From NCBI GenBank assembly GCA_947311845.1, contig CAMZMU010000117.1, positions 72,759,444 through 72,823,443 of the forward strand: 64,000 bases of DNA, in the 5' to 3' direction. The notes beneath the pieces were generated by a model. The model was not told the origin of the DNA and ran no database searches. It saw only the letters and a list, made by a program, of their open reading frames with translations. Source of the DNA: Poa pratensis (taxonomy: Eukaryota > Streptophyta > Magnoliopsida > Poales > Poaceae). Position numbers and translations under genes: made by a program. Below are positions 1 to 12,429 of the stretch, in pieces (the first letter of the stretch is position 1; each line of letters starts with the position of its first letter).

Positions 1-1480
1 TCCTTCTCCTCATTGGTCCTAGTTGAGGGTCATTGGCATCACCTCAATGGATAAGCTCATGGCAAAGTTAGAACCCATGCCGAAAATGAAGTCTTATACA
101 CCCTTTCGGGATCGAGGAATACGGTGCGAAGACATAGGACGGGTTTAAGGTTGCCCCGATTTGGCTTGGACGAGGTTGGACAAGCCGGATTCATTGCCAG
201 CACCTAACGGGTGAGCGGATTTGAAATTTCGTGTTGCGGTCCATATTAAATGTTTTTTGTGGCCTATGGAAATTTGTTGCATACCCATAATTTTTTACTG
301 CACATACATGTTTGAATGTTGCAATGATCTTGGATTTTTTTTATTGGCAGTGAGGGAAATATTGTATATGAACAAATAATTTGTTTGCGGATGTTTGATG
401 TTGCAAAGTTCCAAGATCATATGTTTGTTTTTGGCATAGATCTAATGAAAAGGGACAACCAATGAGGTATGAATATCACTCGACTGACACATGTGGCGCA
501 ATTTATGTTTTTCCATCTCATTTCCAACATCATAAAGTTGGCTTTGATATGAAGGAGTGGGCCTTGAACTATTGTTGGGTCCAGCTAGAACTACTATAAT
601 AGAGTTCGACTTGTGTTACAAAAAAAAAGGAGCTCGGCTTGCGTTAACTAGATGCCTTTTAGTTGAACCCCAAACCGTCAGCGTATTTAGTAGGACTTTC
701 GGTAAAATATATTCTCTAGGGTTCTAAGTAAGTGCTTGGCTAAATGAAAATACTCGGCGTCTGACACCGTTTAACCGATACTCATCCGACCCTTGCATCT
801 GCCGGTCTACGTTCATTAGCTGATGCCAGTGAAGGGTCATCGTTTTCCGCCCGAAGCAGTACTATTGGCCAAACGCAACTACATATTCCACGATGTAAAA
901 CGTTTTAGCAAGAAAAAGATTGATAAAACGTCTTACATTATGAAACATAGGGAGTAGTACCAAAATAGCGAGACGGGTAACGGGTTAGTAGGACGCCAAC
1001 AAATTTGTATGGACGTTTACTGATACATTTTTGTCCAAACGTGGCATATGGAAAAGAATCAACAGCTAAATAGAACGCCGAAGTTCTAGTTACCCAAACT
1101 CTCGAGGTCAAACGCGCAAAACTCCCCTAAACTGCATGTGACGACTTTTGAACGAAATAAACGAGTCACTGACCAGCAATCACGCGGCTTGCCCGCACAG
1201 CTTATTCTTCTCGCAACTGATGAGATCAGCCTTCCGCTGATGCATCCAACGGCCACTAATTGACGCGGCGCCGTGTGCGGACGGCGTGTCCGGAGCACGT
1301 GGAATATGCCGCTGTGGAGGGGGAGAGAAAAAGGTATCTGCCACGCTGGCGTTTCCCGTGGAGTAAATTAGAAGATGAATTCGTCATTGTTTCCGCTGGA
1401 ATTGTCTTGTTTCCTGCCAAATGCCAAACCGTCACGTTCCAAGTTAGTCCTGAATCATAGTGGTCTTAATTTAACTAATA
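1..1480. other. Gene-free intergenic DNA
   Basis: No coding region, RNA gene or element boundary could be supported here. Reading frames are short and of random composition. The sequence is moderately AT-rich, with one short poly-A run near 621. Confidence 0.5.
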
Positions 1481-2904
1481 CTAGTTGGCATGTACGTGCA
1501 ACGCACGTCTTCACGACCATCTATATAAAAAAAACTTACAGGCTAAGAGCAATTCCTTGCTTAATATATATTCCACGAAGTTAAAAATATTGTAATAAAG
1601 CGTTGACCCCCGGAGGCAGAATAATTATAGGTCATGAGCTTCTACAGCTCAACTTTTTACTGTGAGACTGTCACCAACTCATCTAGCTAAGACACAGCCA
1701 TGAACATGTCATTTAATTGCACATGCATCAAAATTACTACTACAGTCAATCGTACGTCCATCCAATGGTTCTATACCCCAATGATAAGATATGAAACTCC
1801 AGCAAATTCATCCCCATAACCGAAATATGACAATGACGACTTGGTTACTTAAGGGTGGGCAAATAAGCTACAGCTTAGCACTCATCTAAGGGTGGGCAAA
1901 TAAGCTACAGCTTAGCACTCATCTGAATCCCCAAGCAATCAGCCCTAGTCCATAGGCTGAACACACGCACTGAGAGATTTCGGTCATGTCGATCGAGCAA
2001 CCTAAATAAGGTGAAAAGAGTAAGTAATGACGGCTGACTAAACCTGAAGATCTACGCACCAAGTAATTGTACGCGAATATATTACCAGCCACAAGCCCCT
2101 GACGGGACCCTTCTCCATTGCCGGTTCATCGCTGCTCCGCTCACAAAATCACTCTATCTTCCTAGTTGATTTGTCTGCACCACCTTAAAATCCATCCATG
2201 CCTGGCAGCTTCGGTACGGCATGGAGGAAGATGCTTCCGAGGTCCGCCGATCTGGTTGAGAGGTCTGCCGCTCCGGTTGGGAACGCTTGTTGTTCCATGC
2301 TAGCGTCCACCTCCGCGGCAGCGGCGACACCCACCAGGAATTGATAGACAGAGGTGGCGGCCGGAATCAATGGACGGAGGCGGTCCTGACAGGAAAAAGG
2401 GGATCGAGATGCGTCGGGTGGAGGGAGGCAAGGTGCTGTGATCACCGTCGTCGATTGCCACGGGCTGTCGTGAAACACCACCGCCGTCCGCCCGCCTCTC
2501 GGCTCCCCTATTGGAGTGAGGCACAGCCTCGCGTTTCTCCGGTCGGCGCTCCTGTTGAATCCATGGCGGCGCCGCGACGGAACAAGGGCCTTGCGCAGCA
2601 GCCGCGGTGAGTGCCCATCAGAGATACATCGACGGCGCGCAGCGGACCACCGGCCCCGTCAGGAAGTTCTGTTTTTTAATTTCTTTTAGCGGTGGCAAAT
2701 CTCGTAATTATCACGAAACGAAATAAAACGAACCGGTACGATGGCATTAGCAGTATTATGTGATTTGGTGGGAGGGTAAAACAGGCAAAAGTGGATTTGT
2801 GTTGAGTTGTCAAACATTGGAGCGATCTGGACCGTTGGCCAAATATTGAAGGGCTCAGATTCAAATGTATCAACACAAGTTTGCTCTTTTAATAGTAGTA
2901 TAGA
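1481..2904 (-). mobile_element. Non-autonomous Helitron
   Basis: Read on the minus strand, the element starts with TCTATACTACTATT at 2904, a typical grass Helitron 5' end. It ends with CTAG at 1484-1481, preceded by a small perfect hairpin (stem ACGTGC/GCACGT, loop of three, 1494-1508). The host bases are A before the 5' end and T after the 3' end, as expected for insertion between A and T without target duplication. The roughly 1.4-kb interior has a GC-rich patch (2185-2640) but no recognisable Rep/helicase, so any movement would depend on an enzyme from elsewhere. The boundaries are seen directly; assigning them to one element is inference. Confidence 0.6.
1851..1924. repeat. Perfect 37-bp tandem duplication
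   Basis: Two identical, abutting copies of a 37-bp unit (1851-1887 and 1888-1924), beginning AAGGGTGGGC. They lie inside the Helitron at 1481-2904. The lack of differences points to a recent slippage or repair event. Confidence 0.95.
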
Positions 2905-3670
2905 TTCATGATTCAACTCTAAGCCGAACAAGTTGTTGCTAAGATTTCCGGTGATGGGGAAATATTTGTTGTCTTTAGCAAAAAGTGTCATCAGCCTGTG
3001 GTGGGCGATTGTGCTGAGCTACTTGATATGTTGGGGGCATGATTTTCTCTTGACATTTAAACTTTATAGTTTTAAAAAACATGGTACGAACGTAAACACT
3101 CAGAACACACGCACATACACTACCCATATGATAAGTTTCGTTATTGATGGGCACGTCACTTACCTCCCAAATAATAACGTTAAATTCTGTTAAATAGGAG
3201 TACACATGCCATGTTTAGGACTTGAACCTGAGTGGACCGATTCCACCACAACCATCTGAGTTACTCTCAGCTCGGTGTAAGCTTAGTAGTCCAAACTCAA
3301 ATTTATCGATGAGGTATGAAAAGACAAATTAATGAACATGGTTTGTACGAAGTTTCCTCTATAATATTGTTTTATCTAAGAAGGCAGATGTCCTACGTGA
3401 TTCATTTATCACCTGATGTTTTCTCATGTTATCAATTATATATATTATATGTACTGCTTCAACAACTAAGAATAATTCAAACATCTTGATCTTTAACAAC
3501 TAATTATGTTTATTTGATAAAAATCATACCATTGGATCTATCAAGAAAACAACTCTCAAAATCTACAATTTTCATAATTACTTAATTACATGTTCATATG
3601 GTATGGTGTGGTATGGAAAATCCGAAATGCCATGTATTTCATGATGCAAAGCTCAAATTTTTACTAAATA
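2905..3670. other. Gene-free AT-rich spacer
   Basis: No supported gene. AT-rich sequence with short random frames lies between the Helitron and the minisatellite. The stretch near 3065-3190 has no recognisable domain on either strand. Confidence 0.5.
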
Positions 3671-4226
3671 CGACAACCACTCACACTATTTCGGACTTTT
3701 AAACCCCTGACCACTTAGACCTCTTGTAGTAACTAAAAGGCGCAATCCTATATTAAAAAGACCCAATCAGCAAAATAACCGTCCCCTCCCCCCCCCCCCC
3801 CCCCCCCCCCGACGACAACCACTCACACTATTTCGGACTTTTAAACCCCTGACCACTTAGACCTCTTGTAGTAACTAAAAGGCGCAATCCTATATTAAAA
3901 AGACCCAATCAGCAAAATAACCGTCCCCTCCCCCCCCCCCCCCCCCGACGACAACCACTCACACTATTTCGGACTTTTAAACCCCTGACCACTTAGACCT
4001 CTAGTAGTAACTAAAAGGCGCAATCCTATATTAAAAAGACCCAATCAGCAAAATAACCGTCCCTTACCCCCCCCCCCCCCGACGACAACCACTCACACTA
4101 TTTCGGACTTTTAAATCCCTGACCACTTAGACCTCTAGTAGTAACTAAAAGGCGCAATCCTATATTAAAAAGACCCAATCAGCAAAATAACCGTCCCTAC
4201 CCCCCCCCCCCCCCCCCCCCCCCCCC
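3671..4226. repeat. Four-copy minisatellite with poly-C tracts
   Basis: Four tandem copies of a 134-144 bp unit begin near 3671, 3813, 3949 and 4083. Each unit starts with CGACAACCACTCACACTATT and ends in an uninterrupted C run of about 23, 17, 14 and 27 bases. Outside the C run the copies differ at only a few positions, for example CTTGTAG versus CTAGTAG and CCCTCC versus CTTACC or CCTACC. The homopolymers would be unstable in replication and hard to sequence, so exact C counts are uncertain. Confidence 0.95.
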
Positions 4227-4599
4227 GCCTCCTTAGCACGATCACTTGTTTCTAGCCATCTATGGGCTTCCTCGGCTCATAACATGAGAATGTTAGACCT
4301 AATCCTTCACCTCCACCACCACAACCAAGACCCAATTCAATACCAAATATCCTGTTTCCCTAGCAATATTTTTCGCCATGTGATGGAAATTCTATGAAAC
4401 AAGAAGTGCCAATATATACGTATCTTAACCAATCGCTTGCAACTGAACATCATGACATGTACCAATACATGCAAGAACAAAGGTCAAGAAATCAATATCA
4501 ATATGGGCAGTATATACATCGAACCTATTACGATTGGCAGAAGACTACCATGTTGAGGTGCTATCACTATTACGATGACAACCTTGTTTGAAATTTTTT

Positions 4600-6400
4600 T
4601 CTTGGGGGTAAGGGCATTGTAAATAGAGATAGATGTTTCGTCCGGCTATGAAAATCAATTTGGCAACCTGATGGTCCCGAAGAGCAAGGCTTTGATACCT
4701 GCAAAAGTAAACGGGATTAGGTTGAGACTCCAAGTGCAGAGTGTATAGTAAGTGGAAGACAGTTTTCCCCACGAGGGGTGACTCGAGGGTTTAATATCGA
4801 ACTCTCGGGGAATCTGAAGTGGTAGATTTATCTTCTTATCCTTCTTTTGGTTACCTACAAAACAAGGTTAGATGTTTTGGTCCTCAACCTCACCTGTGGT
4901 TGTCAAGCACAAGGTGTAAGAATGATATCAGGATAGTTATGCAATGCAAACAAGAAATAAATATGCAATGATGGTGGATGCGATGATAAATGATATTTTT
5001 GGGTTTTTTAATGATGTATGCAAGATGAAAAGTATTTTTGTATTTTCGGATTTAATGATGGCTGAAAATGGAAAAGTGGTATATGGTGTTGGAAAGGTGT
5101 TTCTTATGATTAAAAATGGACTGGGGTTCATGGTTTCACAAATGCACTCTCTCTTTAATGATGTGGTGGACAATGGAACACAAAAGTTAACATATGAGAT
5201 TGCAACAAAGTTTCATGACAAGTTATAATCATATGGGCATCACGTCCTAACATAGAGATCTTTTGGTTATTAATCTCTCTTATACTCCACTAAGATGCGA
5301 ACTGAATCATAACACCTTAGTATTAAGATAAATCAGAGCATAGCAATAAGTTTCATGACATGAAGTTGAAATAAGAACATGCTAGATCTAGTCATGGAGT
5401 AGTGGCAATGGTCACACCCACATCTCCGGTAGCAAGGTATTTCTTTTTATCCCTAGTGAGGCAACAAAGTAAGGTAAAATACCCAAGTGGATCGCGGAAC
5501 TTTCTCTCACGTTCACCGCACTAGCCACCCCCCCGTTACTCCATCTAATGCACACGTTCCCCCTCACACGCTCTCATAAACATGCTTGATCAAAACAAGT
5601 AAACAAGAACGGGGTACATAATATGCATCTACTTTCATAACTGAAGTAAAACAATTGCAATCTCACACATATATTAACTCATAAAGATCCACCACAAAGG
5701 TATTACAACGGTGACCGTAATCATGTTCAGCAGCTCATACGGTGCTAATTAGTGAAGCTCAAGAGAGGAGAGATACATAAGTTACTTCCACAAACCCATA
5801 GTCCAGAGGTGGACTACTCCCTCTTCATCATGGAGACGGTGGAGAAGTCGATGGAGAAGATGGAGACCACGCCGGCAGCGCCCCGCCGGAGTTTTCCCCC
5901 TCCAATCTGCAGCTCCTGATCTCCGTTTCGGTGTTTCTGTGTTTGTGCGGCGCTCCTTCCAGAGAACGTCGGGGGACCTTTTTTATAGGCGTTTTTAGGT
6001 CAAGACTATGTCGGTGGAGCGAAGATCGACGGCAACGGAGCCACGAGGGCCAAACGAGTGGGCCCCACACGGCTACAGTACCTGGCCGCGTGGGCCACCC
6101 CCGTTTGGTCCTCGGACCTCCGTTTGTTTGCTTCCTTCGACCACAGGTCTTCTTCCTTCCAAATATTGACGCCCGTAAATTTCCAGGTGATTTCGTTGAC
6201 GTTTGGGTCCCTGAAACATTAAAATAAGAAAACGGGGTTTTCTGCCTGTGCAGGGTTAATTCCATAAAAATAGGAAATCATTAAGATATTTCCAAAATCA
6301 TTATAAAACATTGATATAACCCTTATATGATGCAAATATGATTGGAATATAAGCAATTAAAGTGCAAAGTTCATGTATGCATTTTACATGCATCACAACC
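4600..6400 (-). mobile_element. Degenerate gypsy-type LTR debris
   Basis: Read on the minus strand, the stretch has the layout of a long grass gypsy LTR: an AT-rich upstream part, a TATA-like CCTATAAAAAAGG near 5970-5985, a GC-rich leader with short frames (5828-6265), then a long low-GC tail. The wording resembles LTR families common in wheat (Fatima/WHAM/Sabrina-like). That resemblance is from memory and not a database match. Exact ends and a target duplication could not be located, so the coordinates are approximate. Confidence 0.3.
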
Positions 6401-8199
6401 CCGCTCTTCCCCTTTCCTCTTATACATCTATTTTTTAGACTTAATTCGGTTGAGTTTGAAGCAAGGATTGAAACAGATAACACTTTGTTTTCCAATGAAT
6501 GAAGGTGGGAAAACAATTTCAGATAGAGAAGTATACATCTGACTATTTCAAACAGAAGAGAAAGGGTAGTACTGCTCCTAGACTTCAAGTTCCAAGTAGT
6601 AGCAACATAAAGGGACATGTTTAGGAGAACTTTTTTTTGTTCTTTCTTATAGCGGTCACTGAAAGTCAGTCAATGCCCTGACTTCCATGAATGAAGATCG
6701 ATGGGCTACGAAGTGGAGATGATGTCATCGTTTCATTGCTCGTGAAGTCTTCATCGGAATTTTACTTACCAATGTGAAAGTTATTGTGCCAGTAGTTCTA
6801 TCATTTAGAAAGAGAGTGATATTTCCTTCATGTCAAAGAAATATATGATGTTCAAAAGAGAAAGGGAGTAGAAACATTTTCTTCGCCTTGGGGCGAAGGC
6901 TGAAAGTTCTGTTTCTGAGTTCTTTGAGCATACATAGGTTGAGGATGGAACTTCTATAGCAATCACTAACGAAAAGGACAACAACTGAATACAAAGCAGA
7001 AAAAGTGATGAGTGGGATATTTACTTTCTATCATCATACAACATACAAGTATTTTAAAAGATAGAAAGAGCCCTGAGATTTTGACCAAATAGCATAATAG
7101 AAATCTTGTGTCTCAGCCGCTCGCCTAAGAAAAGGTACATGATTGCTCATGATGACGAATAAGTAACCCAACCCAATACTTGCTTTCATAGAACAAAGTG
7201 ATTTTACTCGAATATTAGTTCAATGACTCAATAATGAGTAATCAAATCATGCGTTTGTTAGATCATTTAGTGTAAACGAGAATTAATAAAATAGAATCCT
7301 CACCTCAAATATCGACAACAATGACCTGCCAACTAAAGGAAAGTAGAGACTTGTTGATGACAAACGTTTTCAAATCTTATCACCATATCCATTCATGCAC
7401 ATTACTAGATGAAAAGTCAAAAAGAAAGCAATGATCATTTTTTATCAAAGCCACTTTACAATAAGTGTAGCAACTTCTTCATTCCCATAAGAACGATTTT
7501 TTTTGTGTTTGATAACTCGTTGATGTCGGTTGATACTCAAATGAATATATCGTTGATAGGTACTTCCTTTTCTAATGAGGTCGACACTTTTGCATGTTAA
7601 AATTTTCAATTCAAACCATCTAGATTTAGACTTTATTTTCTCTTTGTTGGCACGGTTGACCTTTGACTTCATTAAACAAATGCTTATGTATCTATCTAGC
7701 CACCTCGGGCACTCAGATTGACATAAATATACATAAGTCTTAATAACTAGAGTACACGGACAACCTGATCAAACCGCCACTTCGAATAGAACCGACCCTA
7801 TAACTAGACCTTTTACCAAGCAAAATCCGAATACTGGGAAATCTTAATGAAATTCGATAAGACAAACAAAGCATGTTTACCAATTTGTGATACCTACTAA
7901 TTTATGAGTGCGAAATGTTTCATGCGAGCATCCTTGGCATTCTGATTTTGAGACAGGGAGAGCCTCGTAACTATGGTCTTTTATCATTGGTCTATTCTAC
8001 TCGTACCTCACACCACAAGGTATTTCTTTGACTATCGTTATTCTTATCTTGACATTATGCATGTATTTAAGGTGTCAATTTGAATACACCTACAGGCTGT
8101 CTCTACTAGGAATCACAGATACTTAGTTAATTATTTTGGTAAATCCAATTAGGAGTGTCACTTATCATAGCGAATGAGCCATCTTTCACAATTACACTA
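6401..8199. other. Gene-free repeat-derived DNA
   Basis: No coding region or element boundary can be supported. Frames are short and AT-rich. The segment before 8200 probably belongs to the Helitron ending at 8227, but its 5' end was not found. Confidence 0.4.
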
Positions 8200-8227
8200 C
8201 CGCGACAGCACGCGGGGTGTTATCTAG
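8200..8227 (+). mobile_element. Helitron 3' terminus
   Basis: A hairpin (stem CCGCG/CGCGG, 8200-8215) is followed by GTGTTATCTAG at 8217-8227 and a T in the flank. This is the layout of a grass Helitron 3' end. No convincing TC-starting 5' end was found upstream, so the element is truncated or diverged and only the terminus is annotated. Confidence 0.45.
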
Positions 8228-8379
8228 TACATAATACCATTGAGCACAATGACCACATCGTTGAAATGAGTATATTACTCACCGCAACATAGGTCTCTAC
8301 TTATCCCTAGTTAAGACTAAGCAACACTTGCTCACTTCTTCTCTGACAACTTCATGTGCCTATACAAGAGTAGCAACAG

Positions 8380-8761
8380 TTGGGTATGATACGTTCAAAG
8401 CGTATCTATTTTTACAAACTCTTTTGCTATTATTTTAAGTTCTAATTTGAATGATTTAAAACTAACCCAGACTAGCGTTGTTTTCAGCAGAACTGTTTTG
8501 GTGTCTTATTTTGGTGCAGAAATAAATGTTTACCGAGAAAATTCCGAAGTCTACCCCAATAATTATTTTAGGCAGAAATATCCACGGATCCCAAGGGTTC
8601 ATAGCAGTAGCGATCACCGTTGCTACTCGGTGTGGTTGAATTGACAACTCAACTTCTAAGACTCATAAATATTCTTTGACTCCCCTTATGTTGAATCAAT
8701 AAATTTGGGTTGAAATAAATCTCTCGAAGACTGTTGTGATCCCCTACACTTGTGGGTCATC
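8380..8761 (+). mobile_element. Internally deleted gypsy LTR
   Basis: The right end (8641-8761) has the order of a common Triticeae gypsy LTR 3' end: TTGACAACTCAACTTCTAAG, then AATCAATAAATTTGGGTTGA, then GATCCCCTACACTTGTGGGT ending in CATCA. The left part (8387-8560), starting TATGATACGTTC, resembles an upstream part of the same LTR class that is normally about a kilobase or more away. The two seem fused near 8610, implying a large internal deletion. Family recognition is from memory (Fatima/WHAM-like). No internal retrotransposon domains flank it, so it could be a decayed solo LTR. Confidence 0.5.
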
Positions 8762-9724
8762 AGTGTCTAGTTTGCTATTTGCCAAGATATCTTCCTAATC
8801 AACAAGATAAGGTTATTTAGAAGTTTAGAACCGTTAACTGTCGGACCACACTCAAATTACGTGACAAGGCGATCTCTTGTTTTGGATTCAAAGGTGACTA
8901 TTCTTTCATGATCAAAATGATAAAAGGTGATAATTTTCATATTAAAACTCTCTTTAGGATCTAAGTTTTCTTGGCAAAATGGATTAATTTGTTCTTTATA
9001 AGGTCCACATGTGTTCCACCCCTCGCCGTTGGTAACCAACAACAACAAGAAGGCATGCAATAGGTTTTTTGTATCTGTTACATGGAGTGCTTCAAACACT
9101 TAGGAAGGGAAGTTTCCTATATAAATTTGTAGCAAAAAAGTTTGCATGTCGAAACACATCATTTCTCAGAGAAAACACAACTTCCTAGTCATAATTGTAG
9201 GCACATTTACAGGATACCTCCAAACATATGCTTTGGCTATCATCAAACCTGTCCACTAAAAAGTATTTCATCTCCAATGTGGATGATTCTCTTGGCTACA
9301 AGCATATGTAAAGAAGGATGGTGAGTTTGTTCAATGGAATATCCTCTGATATGACTTTGAGACGACTATTCAGAGTTGTTATAGTGTCCATTACCCTTTT
9401 ATAGAAAAAAAGATCTTGAGGGTGTCATTTTCTCAAGGCAATAGATAATAACTATTAGCTCTCGGAAGCTCTGGCCAATCGATTGGATCACTAGAGGTTG
9501 AATGGTAGGAGTGCAAATATTGTCAACACTAATAAAATTTAGAAAACAAAAGATCATGGATTATGTATAGTAAACCAAATATTTTTTCTAGGTAATCGCA
9601 TTGTTGATACTATAACGTACATGCAAATCCATTCATTAAATCAACTTTGTGATTTCCTGACCTGGTGGATCGAACAAGATTTTTTCACCCCTATGAAGCA
9701 CTGGGATTCAAAAGTAAGGCTGCT
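8762..9724. other. Gene-free spacer
   Basis: No gene, RNA or element boundary is supported. Open frames are short (80 residues or fewer) and lack recognisable motifs. Confidence 0.4.
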
Positions 9725-10130
9725 CTCGTAGTTCTTTCTTCTTATTTGACTTTAGTTTTCCTTTCTTTTCTCATCCATGTTCTTCTTGCGCTTCTCCAAA
9801 TCCTTTTTATTCTTCTTTTGTTTACCTCACTCTGCCTACTGTCTCTCCAATTTCGCCTCGCCTCATGCTCCTCCTCCTCCTCCTTCTTCTTCTCCTATAT
9901 TCTTCTTTGCTCTTGTTTTTTCTTTCTTCTTATCCTCAATGTTCTTCTTGTCTTTCTCCAACTCTTTTCACTTCTTCTCATCCATTTCCTTTTTCGTTTT
10001 CACCAACTTTTTTACCCTCTTCACAACTTTCTTGAAATGCTTTATCATTATCTTGTCCTACTTTATCTCTTCCTTTGTATGCTTTTTTCCTCCAATTTTT
10101 CCTCATGTATCACATTTGGAAATTCTCCTT
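9725..10130. repeat. Long polypyrimidine (CTT/TTC-rich) tract
   Basis: About 400 bp of plus strand is dominated by T and C, with many CTTCTT, TCCTCC and TTTTCTTTC runs. The open plus-strand frames that cross it translate to Leu/Phe/Ser low-complexity text. The purine-rich minus strand would read as Lys/Glu-rich text but is interrupted by stops. It may be the remnant of a gene for a charged coiled coil, or simple-sequence expansion. No function is claimed. Confidence 0.6.
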
Positions 10131-10698
10131 GATTTTAAGGGTATCTACATTACCATGGAGAGCAGCACGACAAATCAAATAGTCCAATGCCATCACTGAC
10201 ATTTCGGGTTATTGAGAATTCAATTATCTTTGGGTCGAAACAATGCCGCCACTAAGGATGGTTGTACTTTGGTAACACAGAGGAAGATGGGTGCAAGGAC
10301 ATGCCCACACAATTTTTGGACCCACGGAAAATTAATATAAATAAATATATTTTATACTAGACTTTTATACCTTTCTTTTATTTATTCTTACATTATTACT
10401 GTGTTAATCAGTATGATTTTATTACTTATATTGCATAAATAACAAAATAACAATTTTTTGGATAATTAATTATAGTGTTATTTAATGTATGGTTGTAATG
10501 TATATAACTACAAACTTTGTCGGTGCAATTTTCTGTATGTTGCAATAAAAGTTCTCCTTGAACTATTTTTTCACAATTGTGTAAACTATATAGTGTATAT
10601 ATATTATGTATGGTGTTAGTATATATACTTTAGTATCCTTAAATATTGTGATAGATACCTCTAACGTGTTCATTCGAAAATTTATCTTAGTAGTGGTA

Positions 10699-10859
10699 CT
10701 CTCTCCGTTTTTAAATATAAGATGTTTTAGGTGTTACACATGTTGTCTAGATGCATACTAAAGTGAGTGAACATACACACTAAAACATGTTTAGATACAT
10801 TTGTATATATATGAATGTGGATAAAGTTTAAAACATCTTATATTTAACAACGGAGGGAG
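10699..10859. mobile_element. Stowaway MITE
   Basis: A 161-bp element with terminal inverted repeats. The left end is CTCTCTCCGTTTTTAAATAT and the right end is the near-complement ending CGGAGGGAG, with TA duplicated at 10697-10698 and 10860-10861. This is the Tc1/mariner-type Stowaway signature of grasses. It is non-coding. Confidence 0.88.
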
Positions 10860-10861
10860 TA

Positions 10862-12091
10862 TTAGGTAAGAACTTCTAGAGCATAAATTGAACCAATGAT
10901 AAAATGGGTCATGCAAGTTGGGTTCAGTCACAACATTTGCATGCTTGGTTGGTATTGATATAATTTACATTACAATAATAATGGATGAAAATACATTTGC
11001 CACAAATTCTACTTATTTGATATGCCCGCCTTTAATGTATATGGTTTTTTAGTGCATATAAGTGCCCTTGTCAATTTTTCAATAAAATTTTGTTGCCAAA
11101 TTCAAACATGGATATCTAACTCATATTGCTTGGAATGTTTTTGTAATTATAAAGTAATTTAAATTTCTCTACATGTTTGCAGGTTGGATGTTCCTTTAGC
11201 CTACAAGTAATCGATCGAATCAAAAGTTTGATGCCCTAGGTGTCTTACAAAAATGGTTTAGTCTTATCGTGTTGGGTGACGATGTTCACGTCTATTGTGA
11301 CGAACCTTTTTGTAGAGTTACATGATCACACGGTTCACCCAAAAATCAAGCTTATGGAAAAAGGCGGTCAATGCAGTTACATTTCAACACTCCACTCATA
11401 AGTGGCTCCTTCGATGCTAAAAGTGAACCGGTTTGCACCAGCTAGGATTTCAACTAAATCTGCTAGCTTAGGTACCACAAAGGATTGCATGCACCTGCAA
11501 TTTTACCAAAAAAGCTAAAGATGATAGAGAAATGCAATACACTTGTACCTCCAAACTTGTGGTCAACTCATAAATTTCCAAACTTAGCTAATCCAGCTAT
11601 TTTGTAGTCTTTGTGTACATAGTAACTTTGTTATTTTTAAATTTTGGATCTTGTACATACTTAAATAACTTCCATTTTATTATGTCCTTGTGCGATTTAG
11701 CTATGTGGATTTCAAGGCCTCTTATATAGCCCCAATGATATTGCTTGGGTTCAACAACTATGATGTTTACCCATAGAAAAACATGCAACTCCTCCGCCTC
11801 ATCCTAGCTCAACTTCACCTACCCCCATTGAGTTTTTTTTTCATTTGATTATGTTTTGGGTATGATTTCCTTGTGGTAGCGCCACACCCTATTCCGGACT
11901 ATGTGCATACATGTACTCCCCAAGTAGATGTTTGGGCGGGAGGAGCCTTCCTATTCTCACTATCAAGTAGAAGCAAATCCATCAACCCTCTCCATCCCGC
12001 ATAATAAATTTTTAATGCTAATTGCAAATAGATGACATATACATATATGAGAAATTATAGAAGAGATGAAAGTGTAAATTCAATGTAACTC
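10862..12091. other. Gene-free AT-rich spacer
   Basis: No supported gene or element boundary. AT-rich with short frames only. Confidence 0.4.
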
Positions 12092-12429
12092 CCGAGCTCA
12101 TATGCTCTTGTTTGAGTACAAAATTCGAAAAATAAAGCAAAACACTTTAAAAAAATCAGGGACAAACATATTCAAAAGTTGCAAAGTTTCATGAAGAAAT
12201 AATTTTTCTTATGCCCTGTGTGAAAAAAACAGTGGTTAACATAGGATTTTAATATGTGTTTTTAGAGCACTGTTTTTTTCATAGAGAATGCAAAATTTCA
12301 TTTCTTTACAAAAGTGTGCAGTATGTAGAACACTTGGACATGTTTGTCTCTGATTTTTTTTCAGAATTTTTTGAAGTGATTTTATATTTTTTTTGAACTT
12401 TGTACTCAAACAGGAGCATATGAACTCGG
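12092..12429. mobile_element. MITE-like element with about 35-bp terminal inverted repeats
   Basis: The left end (CCGAGCTCATATGCTCTTGT and on through GAGTACAAAATTC) is matched in inverse orientation by the right end (GAACTTTGTACTCAAACAGG through GAACTCGG). About 32 of 35 positions agree. The 338-bp element has an AT-rich interior with inverted-repeat character and no coding capacity. No clear target duplication was seen, so the superfamily is left open; Mutator-like is possible. Confidence 0.7.

Noticed and set aside
5274..5300. TCTCTTATACTCCACTAAG as the 5' end for the Helitron ending at 8227
   Set aside because: It resembles the consensus only loosely and lies in the LTR-like stretch. The link to the 8227 terminus could not be supported.
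9665..10199. 155- and 140-residue Leu/Phe/Ser-rich frames
   Set aside because: They are translations of a polypyrimidine tract and overlap each other. The apparent membrane-protein look comes from CTT/TTC codons.
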